Of a stretch of 64,000 nucleotides of DNA, positions 1 through 10,046 are shown piece by piece. The notes beneath the pieces are model-generated. The model did not search any database, had not been told where the DNA came from, and was given only the letters and a program-made list of their open reading frames with translations. The stretch spans positions 2,666,001 through 2,730,000 of the forward strand of contig NC_065421.1 in NCBI RefSeq assembly GCF_024362695.1. The letters run 5' to 3'. Source of the stretch: Pectinophora gossypiella (taxonomy: Eukaryota; Arthropoda; Insecta; Lepidoptera; Gelechiidae). The position numbers and the translations under genes were made by a program. Each line of letters opens with the position of its first letter. Positions within the stretch are counted from its first letter, which is position 1.

Positions 1-430
1 CAATAATTCTATATTGTTTCGACGATAGCGCGCCCTCTAAAGGCAATTCAGTGAATTTATTACTTTAAAACAATGGTGAGTGTACATCTGTTCTTACTAA
101 CAAGGGAACTGTTTATACGTTAGGTAGATAGCGTGAAGTTTGCTGAATAAATATGGTGCGCGTTTAACTTGTGTTCGTGATGATGGGGATACTTTGTTCT
201 CAACGAGAATGCGCCTGAAATAGTTGTGTTGCATTGTTCAAAAGCTGCATTGCTTTAGATGAATAAACATAGCATCGCTTTGTGGTAAAAACCACGTTAA
301 TGCCTTTTTGAATAATATCATCCGAATGCGATATGTGTTAATAAAACTTTGCAATAGGCAAGCTGGTTTTAAGACACGTAAAAAAATATAAGTTTACAAA
401 CTAAAACCCAACTACGGAAAACGCACTAAA
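1..430. other. AT-rich intergenic sequence
   Basis: No open frame with recognisable similarity, no tRNA-like boxes and no clear repeat boundary seen on either strand. Confidence 0.5.
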
Positions 431-485
431 AGGTGGTGGTCGTGGTCGCCAGCCAATCAGCTCGCGACACCAACCACTTCAGGAC

Positions 486-735
486 CCCGATACAGACCCC
501 TCCGGCCTGGTCGACGATTTCCCTCATTCAGCGCTTATCGCTATCGACCCACTAGGGTCGATTAATTCTTTCAAATATTTTTCCTCTCAGACGACGCCCT
601 GAGCCGAGGTTCGCGTCCAACTGGGCACCCTCAGGCCTGTTGTCTTAAACGTTGTACCGGGTGAGAGCCTTCAGCACTTCCCATTTGTCCGGCCAAGTAG
701 TTAATACCATCTGCGGCAAATCTACAAAAAATGGT
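486..735 (-). repeat. Dispersed repeat family A (SINE-like), copy 1
   Basis: On the - strand it begins with the module TTTGCCGCAGATGGTATTAA and runs through a segment about CAGGCCTGAGGGTGCCC, ending near TCGACCAGGCCGGAGG. The same order of modules is found at 14631-14880 (+) and 63290-63541 (-), with shorter pieces at 7311-7415, 28115-28162, 34497-34580, 37931-37985, 60805-60905 and 61665-61705. In the 14.5-kb copy it is preceded by a tRNA-like stretch with a B-box-like GGTTTGATTCCC, so a tRNA-derived SINE is likely; this is inference. Confidence 0.7.
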
Positions 736-860
736 CGCATGCCGCGCCGTGGGATACAAATTCTTAGGACAGTTTGGCGTTCTATATATAGGAGGCTGTA
801 CCAATGGTGGGTTAGATTATATGGTTAAATTTGATAATGTACAATAATACTTTTGCTTTA

Positions 861-1681
861 GAGACCCCCCACACTAGCGTCTTTCGAGCGTCGTCGTCGT
901 GCCAGCGTCCGCGGAACGTCCACGCGACGTCGACGCCGCGGCGACGCGACGCCAGCGCTGGCCGGCGGCCGAACGCCCAGCGTGCGCTGCGCTAGCGTCG
1001 CGTAACCGCGGCTCCTGTCGCGTACAATCAGTGTGAAAATGGATTCCGACGAAGAAACACTGCTGTTGATATTACTGATCCAAAAATTACGCAAACGAAA
1101 AAGGAAACATCGTCGTCAACATTGGGAACATCCTCTGTGTAGTGCTAGAGTTCAGGAAAGCGATTATTTCGTATTGTATTGTCAACATATAAAAAATAAT
1201 AAAAAACACTTTTATGATTATTTACGGATGCCAAAACGAATATTTGACGAACTATTACAATTGATACAGAACGATATAAAATATCAAGATACCCATTTGA
1301 GGATTTCTGCGTCACCTGAAGAGAGGCTTATTATTACATTGAGGTAAGTAAAAACGCAATCTTTAAATCACGAAAAAAAAATTGTTTTTATTTAGAAAAC
1401 TTACAAGAAACTAAATCACAGATTGATTAATAGAATTACAAATCAAAATACAAATCAAATCAAATAGAATTACAAATCAAATCAATTGCGTTGTGCATTG
1501 TACTTGTTCGCAAAAAACGTTGAACTGACGCCGCGGCTACGCGACGCCAGCGCCGCGCACGCTCGGCGTTCGGCAGCCGGCCAGCGCTGGCGTCGCGTCG
1601 CCGCGGCGTCGACGTCGCGTGGACGTTCCGCGGACGCTGGCACGACGACGACGCTCGAAAGACGCTAGTGTGGGGGGTCTC
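861..1681 (+). mobile_element. Non-autonomous PIF/Harbinger DNA transposon with 151-bp TIRs
   Basis: An 821-bp element is bounded by TTA duplications (858-860 and 1682-1684), the TWA target preferred by PIF/Harbinger elements. It begins GAGACCCCCC and ends GGGGGGTCTC. The terminal inverted repeats run 861-1011 and 1531-1681, equal in length with fewer than about ten mismatches, and are very GC- and CpG-rich in an otherwise AT-rich region. Between them lie the first exon of a Harbinger-type transposase (1039-1343) and an AT-rich stretch that looks like the start of its intron. The catalytic exons are missing, so the copy cannot move by itself. Confidence 0.9.
1039..1343 (+). pseudogene. Harbinger transposase, exon 1 only
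   Basis: The ATG at 1039 opens a frame of about 102 residues: an acidic start (MDSDEETLLL), a basic run (RKRKRKHRR), then HPL...F..Y...LRMPKRIFDELLQLI and SPEERLIITLR. This is the layout of the N-terminal region of HARBI1-like transposases, ahead of the DDE nuclease domain. The frame ends at a good splice donor, GAG|GTAAGTA, with GT at 1344-1345; reading on gives a stop at once. No downstream DDE exon lies before the right TIR at 1531, so the gene was cut short by internal deletion. There is no sign of decay in exon 1 itself, which suggests a recent deletion derivative. The family assignment also rests on the TTA duplication and long TIRs. Confidence 0.85.
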
Positions 1682-1684
1682 TTA

Positions 1685-2190
1685 GGTACCTACTCCCGGT
1701 GTCCAGGAGAGAAGCAGATAGGTACCTAGTAAGATGTAATTATATTCAAAAGTTAGATGATAGAATTGCTATAAGTAGCACTTGAAGAATTAAACAAAAG
1801 TAATTTAGAGTTTCGTTTAAATATGTTTTAGGACTTGGAGAGCTCTTTCAAAATAATTATGCCTAAAAAGACGAAGGATGGCTAAATCTTCAAGAATGTT
1901 TAAGCCTCAAAATTTTCGTGTTCCAAGTTCGTATCGAAAAAGCGTAGGCCATTAACTGTTTTATTGTAAAGTTGAGACAAGTCGAAGTATTTTACTAATA
2001 GCCCATTTGCCGAGACCCATTGAACGATCAAAGTCTGTCATGTTTTCAAAATACTTGGGTAAGTCGTAAATTTTCGACAGGAGAGTTTCTTGATGGGCAG
2101 CGTACAGATATTTTGTAAATTTTGTCAAGTTTAAAACTTAGACAGTCTTTGTTAGGCTTTAAAATCGTTTAATTTAATGAGGAAATAAAA
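1685..2190. other. Intergenic sequence, nothing recognised
   Basis: AT-rich, no frame above 60 residues with recognisable content and no clear repeat edge. Confidence 0.4.
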
Positions 2191-2191
2191 T

Positions 2192-2345
2192 GGAGATGGC
2201 CTTAGAAAAGGTTTAGTACGATCTACTCTGAACCGGAGTGCGTGTACGAAGCGATTGATGAATGTGGAGGAAGCAAGAGATGTGTGTCAGGATCGAAGCA
2301 AATGGAAATCTACAGTGGGAAATAGGCGTGAGTTTATGTATGTAG
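2192..2345 (+). mobile_element. LINE 3' end (family V), 5'-truncated, copy 1
   Basis: Translation reads like the C-terminus VRSTLN...RLMNVEEARDVCQDRSKW followed by AGGCGTGAGTTTATGTATG. The same peptide and tail occur at 12847-13045 (+), 43936-44124 (+) and 44391-44539 (-), which identifies the coding tail and short-repeat end of one LINE family. Short-tandem-repeat tails are typical of RTE-like elements; the clade is inference. Confidence 0.75.
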
Positions 2346-2452
2346 AGGTATGTATGTTAATGACTTTCCAGAAACAATATAGATGGTGCTGTTCAGAGTT
2401 TAACATGATAATTACCAATTTTGTCATTGCTCGGAGTACATAAATGGCAGAG

Positions 2453-2558
2453 TCATCATCAGCCCATTAACGTCCCCACTGCTGGGGCACGGGCCTTCCC
2501 TATGGATGGATAGGGAGATCGGGCCTTAAACCATCACGCGGGCCCAGTGCGGATTGAT
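2453..2558 (-). mobile_element. SINE B (tRNA/5S-headed family), 5'-truncated, copy 1
   Basis: Carries the SINE B 3' body and its (ATG)n tail on the - strand. It is bounded by the duplication AATGGCAGAG at 2443-2452 and 2559-2568, so it is a true retroposed copy, truncated before the head. Confidence 0.88.
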
Positions 2559-2569
2559 AATGGCAGAGT

Positions 2570-4080
2570 AATATAATATAAAATAATTCTTGCTTGATAT
2601 TTGGATCAGATTATAGAATTACCTATATTGCTATATAAATATAATACAATTGCTTCTTTTTATTTTGATCAGAATAATAATGGGTGGAAGTTGTGTTGCG
2701 CCTAAGTGTAATAACAAGGGTCATCATTTATACCCGAAAACAAAGATAAAAGATGCATATACATATATGTCTGTTATTCATAAATGAAAAAGTTAAACGA
2801 AGACAAATCTGCGAAAATGATAAATGAGAAAAAAATTTCATTTTCTAATTTATACACTGAATCTGCTATACGTATCTACGTCATCTAGGTAACGGATAGG
2901 AACAAGATTTAGGGTCTGTACACCTTTGAAAAAGGTTTTTTATTTTCAACTAAAACGTCCCAAAGTCTGTACACGATTCAAAATCAAATGCTTTTCCTAA
3001 CATTTCAACCGTGAATAATTCGCGGCGGCTGGTGATTGTCGCAGCACAATCAACTTACTCAACTAAGACCCTGGTTAAGCATCGAACGCCACGAAACGAC
3101 CCAGTGATTCCGCTGTTGAAATTCAAAAGACATTAAGAGAGTGGCGGCGGAATTAGTACCCATTTTAAGAGACAATTTAGAAGATCCTTTATTAGTTTTG
3201 AAGATATTGTTAATAATATCAAATATAATGTACTGTAGTGTTGTTGTGAAATTGTATTCAATGTTTATTTATTTTTCAAGAACCCCCCCTTAAGAGCGGC
3301 TATATAACACAGATTGTGAAAAGATGCAGTAGTGTTAGGTGGATGAGACTTTCAACAAAAAATAATATATGATAATGTAAAAATTGACGATTCAAAGTTA
3401 AACTCTCTTAAGACCGTGATTTCCAGACACAATAGTTAAACAATGGGGTTTGGATTTATAAAGAACATTCAGTCTTAGGAGGTTAAACTATGTTAGATAT
3501 TTTTGAGTTTGAGTTTGAGTACCTTGTTTGCAAGGCTCTGTACTATCAGAGGATTCCGATTTACGGTGGCCTACGTCCAGCAAAGTGACATAATATAAAA
3601 GAACGTGTAACAACGTTTAGGCGACTTTTTGTCTCAAAATTTAGCGCCATAAAAGAGCAATATGCATAAGTTCACTCCAAAAAGCCGTATCATAATTTAC
3701 ATTTTAACCGGCTAATATTAAAATCTGCAGAGTAATATTAAGCAGAATGTCCTACCTCGCAGTTTTATTACCCGTCTCATATGTGTTGGTCTTTGTTATA
3801 TTCAATTTACACCCTCGCTGAGACACTTTGCGTTTTAGACGGGTTTTCCTTGTGATAGAGTAGAAAAATTGCCTATAATTAATCATAAAATAATAAATAA
3901 ATAGATAAAAAGATAGTATAGTAGGAGTAGTATGATTTGTAATCGTATTTATTGATGCAATATCAGAAAACAGTTCAAATAAGTCCACACTCCAATATTT
4001 AGATATGTAATCCATTCTTATACAATTTTATATTTATTTTTTTAAGTTTCCTGTGGTTATTATTATTGTTGACAAATGAC
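2570..4080. other. Intergenic sequence with one shared repeat
   Basis: No gene recognised. The stretch at about 3418-3475 (around TTTCCAGACACAATAGTTAA) recurs inverted at 41575-41640, so it belongs to a dispersed repeat. The remaining sequence is AT-rich with no supported frame. Confidence 0.5.
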
Positions 4081-4108
4081 AATGGGCGAGTGAACTTTTG
4101 TATGAAAC

Positions 4109-4297
4109 TTGGTCCAAGAACCTCCACTGATGAGACTTATATGTAATGAAAGCTTATGCTTTCCCTATGATTCTGGCAAAGTTCTATCAGATTCTGTCCC
4201 GGGGTTCTTTTTTTACGGCCATGTTTGTGATGGCAAAAAATGTGATAAAATACAGTGGGAGCTAAAATCGGCTCAAGATTTGTTGCTGGATAACTAA
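4109..4297 (+). other. Unrecognised coding-like unit 1 (about 62 residues)
   Basis: Reads EPPLMRLICNESLC, YDSGKVLSDSVPGFFFYGHVC and ends ...AQDLLLDN then stop. Similar peptides are encoded at 4660-4845 (+) and, on the - strand, within 6663-6830. The reading frame is kept between copies apart from small indels, which could mean an old protein-coding origin or simply limited divergence. No domain recognised; not claimed as a functional gene. Confidence 0.35.
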
Positions 4298-4662
4298 GTC
4301 TACATAAATAATTATGTATCATATTGTATATCATTTTAAAGAGGATCTTTACCAAAATCCGAAACATAAAAAAAAAAACAAAAAAAAAACTTTTTGTAAT
4401 CGAATTATAGTCAATTTATATCTGCAGCGCCATTGTTTCTCGGTAGCTAAGTTCAAGTTTCATGCCTTTTACCCCTTCCAAAAGTATCTTACCGATTTTT
4501 TTTATATTGCTTCCGGAATTTGATCTGAGTGATAATAACAAGAAAAATAAATAAACACCTCTCCGATAGAGACCGGCTAAGCTATTGCCTATTGCAAGAA
4601 ATCGTCATCATTAGCAAGTCATTACGGTATTGCATATTATAAGCTTATCAGCAACTTGGAAC

Positions 4663-4845
4663 TTGGTCCAAGAACCTTCACTGGTGAGACTTGCATGTAA
4701 TGATAGCTTATACTTGTCCTATGATTCTGGCAAAGTTCTATCAAACTCTGTCCTAGGGTTTTTTTACGGCCATGTTTGTCCTGAGTGTACAGTAGTGGAC
4801 TGCAAAATCACCTCAGGATTTGTTGTCGAAAAACTATTTAACTAA
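4663..4845 (+). other. Unrecognised coding-like unit 2 (about 60 residues)
   Basis: Paralogue of the unit at 4109-4297: NLVQEPSLVRLACNDSL, then YDSGKVLSNSVLGFFYGHVC and a stop after VEKLFN. The two units differ at many third positions and by indels. No known family recognised. Confidence 0.35.
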
Positions 4846-5233
4846 GTCTATGTATATACATAATTATTACCATAATGTATATCAATTTTAAAGGGGAAGG
4901 TTATCAGAATCAGAAACACAAATAAAAAAAAATGCATTATGTAAACGACTTTTAGCCAACTCACGTCCGTAGCACCATTTTTCTCAGCAGCTACGTACGA
5001 GTTTCGCGCCTTCCAACCTTTCCAAAGGAGCCCAATCATTTTTTCCATCTTCTGATATTGCATTCTTAACCTGACAAGTGACAACAAACAAAAAAAATAA
5101 AAAAAATAAGAAGAAATAAAATAGATACCATTGCGATAGAGGCCGCGTAAGCTATGGACCTATTGCAAGATAACGTACTCAAAGGCTAGTCATTATAATC
5201 CAACAGACGTAACATGATTAGAATGCGGCGGGA

Positions 5234-5580
5234 CGGAAATGTAGTACATCGCCTTATGCGAAAGAGACGAAATATGTGTCTCTTTAACACTAACAGTATA
5301 CAGCTTAGTACGAGAGAAACAAGAAATAAGTCATTCTAATCAAGATGCAATACAATGACTCTATTGTATACAAAATAAACACATTTATTAAACAAGTTCA
5401 GGCAATAACTGGTGCAAAAGGCGGCTTTATTGCCAAGGTAGCAATTACTACCAGGCAACCTTACGTTTACGATACGTTTGTTGTACCATTCGGCATTGTT
5501 TATAAGACAAGATATAAGCCTGGATTAATAAAACAAGATTGTGGTGAAAGAAAACATACTTTGCATCCTCCCGCTTTTGC
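5234..5580. repeat. Spacer of the inverted repeat, with a family K repeat
   Basis: About 347 bp separate the arms. The part at about 5370-5470 belongs to a dispersed family with the module GGCGGCTTTATTGC...AGCAATT...CAGGCAACC, also seen at 11720-11815, 26930-27050, 55255-55355 and, inverted, 61925-62035. The 61.9-kb copy ends in AATAAAG...TTATTGATTGATT and looks like a retroelement 3' end. Confidence 0.6.
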
Positions 5581-6829
5581 GTCCTCCCGCATTCTAATCA
5601 TGTTACGTCTGTTGGATTATAATGACTAGTCTTTGAGTACGTTATCTTGCAATAGGTCCATAGCTTACGCGGCCTCTATCGGAATGGTATCTATTTTATT
5701 TCTTGTTGTTGTCACTTGTCAGGTTAAGAATGCAATATCAGAAGAAGGAAAAAATAATTGGGCTTCTTTGGAAAGGTTGGAAGGCGCGAAACTCGTACGT
5801 AGCTGCTGAGAAAAATGGTGCTACGGACGTGAGTTGGCTAAAAGTCGTCAACAGGGAAGACGGGTTCAAGTTGTCGAGTATGTGGAATCCAGTAGTAGGT
5901 GTTGTAAAAAGCTTGAAACGGCCTAATGTGGTGAAAAAACGTGAGGACACAGTGAGTGCGGTTTGTCGTAGTGAGTTTCGTGCGAGTTCAGATGGTTCCG
6001 AACATTCCGGTATCAAAAACATAAACAAGCGGCAGAGAAAGAGGGTAGACAGATATGTCTGCCCGTAGAAAATTATGGATCTACCTACTCCACTCCAATC
6101 TCATCAGTCATCCCGTGATCATGGCACTTGCAACAGTGTCGAAATATCGGGAGTCTCATATCCCCATTTAAACGCGGTAAGAACCCGTTATTATGTGCTT
6201 TAATTATCATAGGACAAGTATAAGCTATCATTACATGCAAGTCTCACCAGTGGAGGTTCTTGGACCAAGTTCCAAGTTGCTGATAAGCTTATAATATGCA
6301 ATACCGTAATGACTTGCTAATGATGACGATTTCTTGCAATAGGCAATAGCTTAGCCGGTCTCTATCGGAGAGGTGTTTATTTATTTTTCTTGTTATTATC
6401 ACTCAGATCAAATTCCGGAAGCAATATAAAAAAAATCGGTAAGATACTTTTGGAAGGGGTAAAAGGCATGAAACTTGAACTTAGCTACCGAGAAACAATG
6501 GCGCTGCAGATGCAAATTGACTATAATTCGCTTACATAAAGACTTTTTTGTTTTTTTTTTATGTTTCGGATTCTGGAAAAGATCTTCTTTAAAATGATAT
6601 ACAATATGATACATAATTATTTATATAGACTTAGTTATCCAGCAACAAATCTTGAGCCGATTTTAGCTCCCACTGTATTTTATCACATTTTTTGCCAGGA
6701 CAAACATGGCCGTAAAAAAGAACCCCGGGACAGAATCTGATAGAACTTTGCCAGAATCATAGAGAAAGCATAAGCTTTCATTACATATAAGTCTTATCAG
6801 TGGAGGTTCTTGGACCAGATTCGCCCATT
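5581..6829 (-). repeat. Right arm of the 2.75-kb inverted repeat
   Basis: Reverse complement of 4081-5233. Matching blocks are 5581-5854 with 4943-5233, and 6204-6829 with 4081-4720. At about 5855-6203 the arm carries some 350 bp of unrelated sequence where the left arm has about 200 bp; part of it (GGATATGAGACTCCCG region, about 6100-6180) resembles a common lepidopteran repeat. Several blocks differ by only a few bases, so the duplication or conversion is not ancient. Confidence 0.82.
5730..6068 (+). other. Open frame of about 110 residues in the right arm, unrecognised
   Basis: Reads from MQYQKKEKIIGLLWKGWKAR through NSYVAAEKNGATDVSWLKVV to a basic, serine-rich end (NKRQRKRVDRYVCP). A possible splice acceptor (TTGTCAG) precedes it at about 5715-5721. 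The first half also exists in the left arm on the - strand (4943-5066); the second half is unique to the right arm. No family recognised; it may be a captured exon or chance. Confidence 0.3.
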
Positions 6830-7079
6830 CTCCTTTTGCCTCAATCTTACAAGACTTGTATCCCATTTTCCACGGTTTCCAAAGATACAGGCTCCGCCTA
6901 GTTTGGGAACCTCTGTTCATTTTGTAAAACTTACAACTATTGTACCCTACCTTAAACATATGCCTTCTTTCTTTTTTTGCACAAACATTATTTCTGATAA
7001 TAAAAACATTTTTTTCTTGAGTTACTTGTGTTACTCTTGCGTCTTGGCGACACACAAGAGTGTGTTTTGCTGGTCTAAC

Positions 7080-7185
7080 AGAAAGCTCGGTGGGTTGAGA
7101 GTACTTAGTTCATCTTGCGGTGGGCGTACCTCTGACTACCCCAATTGGGATATAGCGAGAGCTTATGATATGTTGTGTATGTAAC
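7080..7185 (+). repeat. Dispersed repeat family I, copy 1
   Basis: Module AGCTCGGTGGGTTGAGAGTA, then CTTAGTTCATCTTGCG..., ending near GAGCTTATG. Other copies: 16540-16625, 29300-29340 plus 29705-29740 (split by a SINE), 37305-37405 and 59050-59175. Confidence 0.6.
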
Positions 7186-7235
7186 TCTTGCGTTAGGAAA
7201 TGTCGACTAATAATTATGCCTTTTCAAACATGACC

Positions 7236-7306
7236 GGTCCGGGCATTACTTACCGCAGCATATTTCCCTCGCCATCCAACGTGGCAACGCTGTGAGCGTA
7301 ATTGGC
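7236..7306 (+). pseudogene. LINE ORF fragment with the ISLAIQRGNA motif
   Basis: Reads ISLAIQRGNAVSVIGTE, the C-terminal motif also found at 56191-56475 (-) as MSLAVQRGNAASIIGTFG. This motif occurs in reverse transcriptase polyproteins of LINE-like elements, as I recall it. Only about 20 codons survive, fused to a family A repeat at about 7311. Confidence 0.6.
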
Positions 7307-7310
7307 ACAG

Positions 7311-7415
7311 AGGTAAACGTTGTACCGGGTGAGAGCCTTCAGCGCTCCCCATTTGTCCGGCCAAGTGGTTAATGCCATCTGCGGCAAATCTACAATAAGT
7401 CACGACAAAAAAAAA
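7311..7415 (-). repeat. Dispersed repeat family A, partial copy
   Basis: On the - strand: TTTGCCGCAGATGGCATTAA, then the GGACAAATGGGGAGCGCTGA segment, ending at TACAACG. Confidence 0.7.
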
Positions 7416-7449
7416 AGGTCGAGAGGTGGTAAAACGGAGCATTTGTAAT

Positions 7450-7985
7450 AAAGCCTACTTGCGTGTACTTTTGTTTCTTTTTGTTTTTTAGTTTTAGTAG
7501 TCTAGTTTTAATTATTTGTAATGTTAAGATTAAGAATATTAAATTGTTAAGTTTATATTTGTCAAAAATAGAAAAAGAAGTTATATTAAAAAAAACTCCT
7601 TATCTTATTTTTATTAAGAAAGTTTATCTTGTGTACTTAAAAAGGTATTAAAAAAGTTAGTAGTCTGCATGCAAGTATGGAAAATTGCTACAGCTGTGCG
7701 ACTAAAGCTTAAACTAACTTAGCTTACATCTTGATCTGCAACCGGCAGTACCAAACAAGTGTTTTCAACAAAATTTGTATACTTTTTTGCTCTGTGGTCC
7801 ACAATTTTGTAAAGACCGCAATGTTGTGAGTTTAAAATGTATAATAGTCATAACCCAAGGCGTAAAGGCTGTTAAACGTTCACGCATCGTTTTCTTGAGT
7901 AGCTACTGTTTTAATGTGGGCAAGTGGGTCTGTGTTTATCTGGTTTGGGGTTAATGTAGTCTTATTTTGTTGGAGTAAATACAAT
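7450..7985. other. AT-rich intergenic sequence
   Basis: T-rich at 7463-7600; no gene, tRNA-like box or repeat edge recognised. Confidence 0.4.
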
Positions 7986-7998
7986 TGTATAATACAAG

Positions 7999-8205
7999 GT
8001 GTTAGTGACATCGTAACTAAAACTTTGAGGGATGATTCAGACCATGATTCTAAGTTGATATTTATCAAGTGGAATTTTCCTTCGTCAAAGTATGCAATCA
8101 AAAATAAATTGACAAAATTGACTTGATATTAACTCAGAATCATGGTCTGAAGCATTTAGAACATGAGTCATCCCCCTCAGTATTCGTTACGGTGTCATTA
8201 ACACC
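7999..8205. mobile_element. Palindromic MITE family F, copy 1 (plus flanking partial to 8280)
   Basis: Begins GGTGTTAGTGACATCGTAAC and ends with the inverted GTTACGGTGTCATTAACACC. Each arm carries the CATGATTCTGAGTT module. A further half copy follows at about 8222-8280. Family copies: 15709-15930, 15966-16193, 40060-40200, 40430-40545, 48835-48980 and 51681-51888. Confidence 0.75.
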
Positions 8206-8309
8206 CATACGTACATGTATGGCTATGGGTGATTCAGCTCATTATTCTGAGTTAATATCCAGTGGAATTTTCTTTGCAATCTTGCGATGAAGTTAATAAT
8301 CATCATATC

Positions 8310-8636
8310 CCTAGCGTTATCCCGTTTCTCACAAGGTCTACTTACCCCTAACCTGATGATTTGACAAGTCCGGTTTTGTACAGAAGTGGTTGCCTGTCTG
8401 ACCTTCCAACCAGCGAAGGGAAAACCAGCCCTGTACAAGTTAGGCCACATACCTTCGAAACTAATTTCTCGGAAATGTGGGTTCCTCAGGATGTTTTCCT
8501 TCGCCGCTGATCATGTAATTATCATGTATGGATCGATAACAAATTCGAAAATTATTGGTTTGGCCCATGCTGGGAATAGAACCCGTGACCTCACAGTGCG
8601 AGTTTAACGTTCTACCAACTGTGTTACCACGGCACT
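8310..8636 (-). mobile_element. SINE E, near full length, copy 1
   Basis: On the - strand the head at about 8636-8575 reads as a tRNA: an A-box-like TAACACAGTTGGTAGAACG and B-box GGTTCTATTCC. The body contains CACGTG- or CATGAT-like and AGGTATGTGGCC segments and ends near CGGGATAACGCTAG. Related copies: 13185-13375, 18108-18290, 28497-28815 (+), 45765-45860 and 54287-54547. Confidence 0.8.
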
Positions 8637-8644
8637 TTGCAGAG

Positions 8645-9205
8645 AAGTTGCAGAAAAAAACTGACTTCATTTAAAATCTGTTAAAATGAGCATATTACAT
8701 TATGAACAATAATTCAATCATGATTGAAGTGGAGGCGGTTGAGTCTAGTTCTCATTTTCAGACTAGTTCAATTTTATAAGAGAAAATAAACCAACGTTGC
8801 AATTTACATCAGTACTGTTTGCAGAAAAAAACATAATAATGTAACACCCCATACCTACCCATTCCCCATTTTAAATCTTAGTATTATTTATTATTATTTA
8901 TTTATTTATTTGTACACAATAGAACACAGAAAGAAACACACAAAGAAATCAGACAGTACAGGTAAGCTTATCTCTAAAAAAGAGATTCCTTCCAGCTGAC
9001 CTACGTGATAAGGAGACATGCAGTGTATAATACTACAGATAGACATACCTACATACGCGTACAAACCTTATGAAATTACAAGAACAATTATACTTACTAA
9101 TAGAGCTTTTTTTAGAGTTTTTTATATTATTTTCCATGTGATTTGTATAGTACATGTCTGTCTTTGTATGTGGTGTCCGAAAATAATAAAATGCTTCTTT
9201 CTTTC
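8645..9205. other. AT-rich intergenic sequence
   Basis: No gene recognised. Includes (TTTA)n-like runs at about 8880-8910 and an A/T-rich stretch ending in CTTTCTTTCTTTC at about 9196-9208, also seen at 37868-37885. Confidence 0.4.
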
Positions 9206-9209
9206 TTTC

Positions 9210-9345
9210 ATACTGATAATATAACTTTGTTTTCACGCTTAAACCGCTGATCCGATTTAGATGAAATTTGGTATGGAGATAGACTAAAACCAAGGTAAAG
9301 ACATACCATAGTTTTAATCTCGGAATTTACCCCCTAAGGGGATGA
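9210..9345 (-). repeat. Common lepidopteran noncoding repeat module
   Basis: Holds AACCGCTGATCCGATTTAGA, then TGAAATTTGGTATGGAGATAG, a module I know as frequent in lepidopteran interspersed repeats. A related 3' region lies at 42380-42750 (CGTTGATATGTCAGTCAGTC). The class is uncertain. Confidence 0.5.
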
Positions 9346-9739
9346 CAAAAATTTACCGCGCGCGATATCCACGTCCACAACGAGAAAATTTAAATATTTT
9401 TTTTCCAAACCGTACTCGAATCCCACCCAGTCTCAAAGTGGAATGTAAAAGGCCGAGGCTCGATCGCGCGGAATTATCTCAAATGAAGACATTATCCTGC
9501 CTGTCTGCGCGGGCGCAATACGTGACGCGAGCGGGGCACAGTTGAAGGTCGTGATGGTTGGTTGTTTCTTTTTTATATTTTGTTCTTTTACGGCTTTGGA
9601 AAGGTGTGTGTTTGAGTGGATCTTTTTTGTTTGGTTAATTTTTGGTCGGGCGTTTGGATTGTAGTTTTGTTGTTATAATTAAAATATTTTAGGGATTTAT
9701 TCGACTATTAGCCGCAAAAAACAACTGCCCCAACCCGTA

Positions 9740-9836
9740 GTGACATAGCGTGGTGGAGTATGCTACATACTCCCTCCGGTTGATTGAGGGGAGGCCAGTG
9801 CCCAGCAGTGGGACGTATTTATATATATAGGCTGTT
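9740..9836 (+). mobile_element. SINE C, 3' end only
   Basis: GCGTGGTGGAGTATGCT followed by TTGATTGAGGGGAGGCC and GTGCCCAGCAGTGGGACG: the 3' third of the SINE C consensus, 5'-truncated. Confidence 0.8.
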
Positions 9837-10046
9837 TATGATATGTTATGTTTGGGAAATCTAATAAGTATTGAGTATTGTAGAGAGTATGAAACTACCC
9901 AATGGCATGCATTTTGTTGATGTATAGGATGTAATAGCGATACCATGGTGCCCTAGTAAGATAGGTAGCTATACTCTAATAGTACTTAAAATTCTTCTTT
10001 TTTGCACCCCATAAAGCCTTATTATCCATACTTACAATAAAAAAAA

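Larger units (their letters stand above)
4081..5233 (+). repeat. Left arm of a 2.75-kb inverted repeat
   Basis: This arm holds two diverged tandem units, about 4109-4655 and 4660-5233, both starting AACTTGGTCCAAGAACCT. Each unit shares, in order, a coding-like stretch (LICNESLC...YDSGKVL), an A-rich tract, and a segment ending near TTGCAATAGG on the other strand. The whole arm is repeated inverted at 5581-6829. The outer edges match as well: AATGGGCGA at 4081-4089 pairs with TCGCCCATT at 6821-6829. I do not recognise the unit as a known family. Confidence 0.85.

Noticed and set aside
1486..1668. 60-codon + frame rich in Arg and Ala
   Set aside because: It lies within the right TIR of the Harbinger element and mirrors the frame at 858-1094 in the left TIR; composition only.
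6810..7184. 124-codon + frame spanning the end of the inverted repeat
   Set aside because: Crosses from the repeat arm into unrelated sequence and a family I repeat; not a coherent gene.
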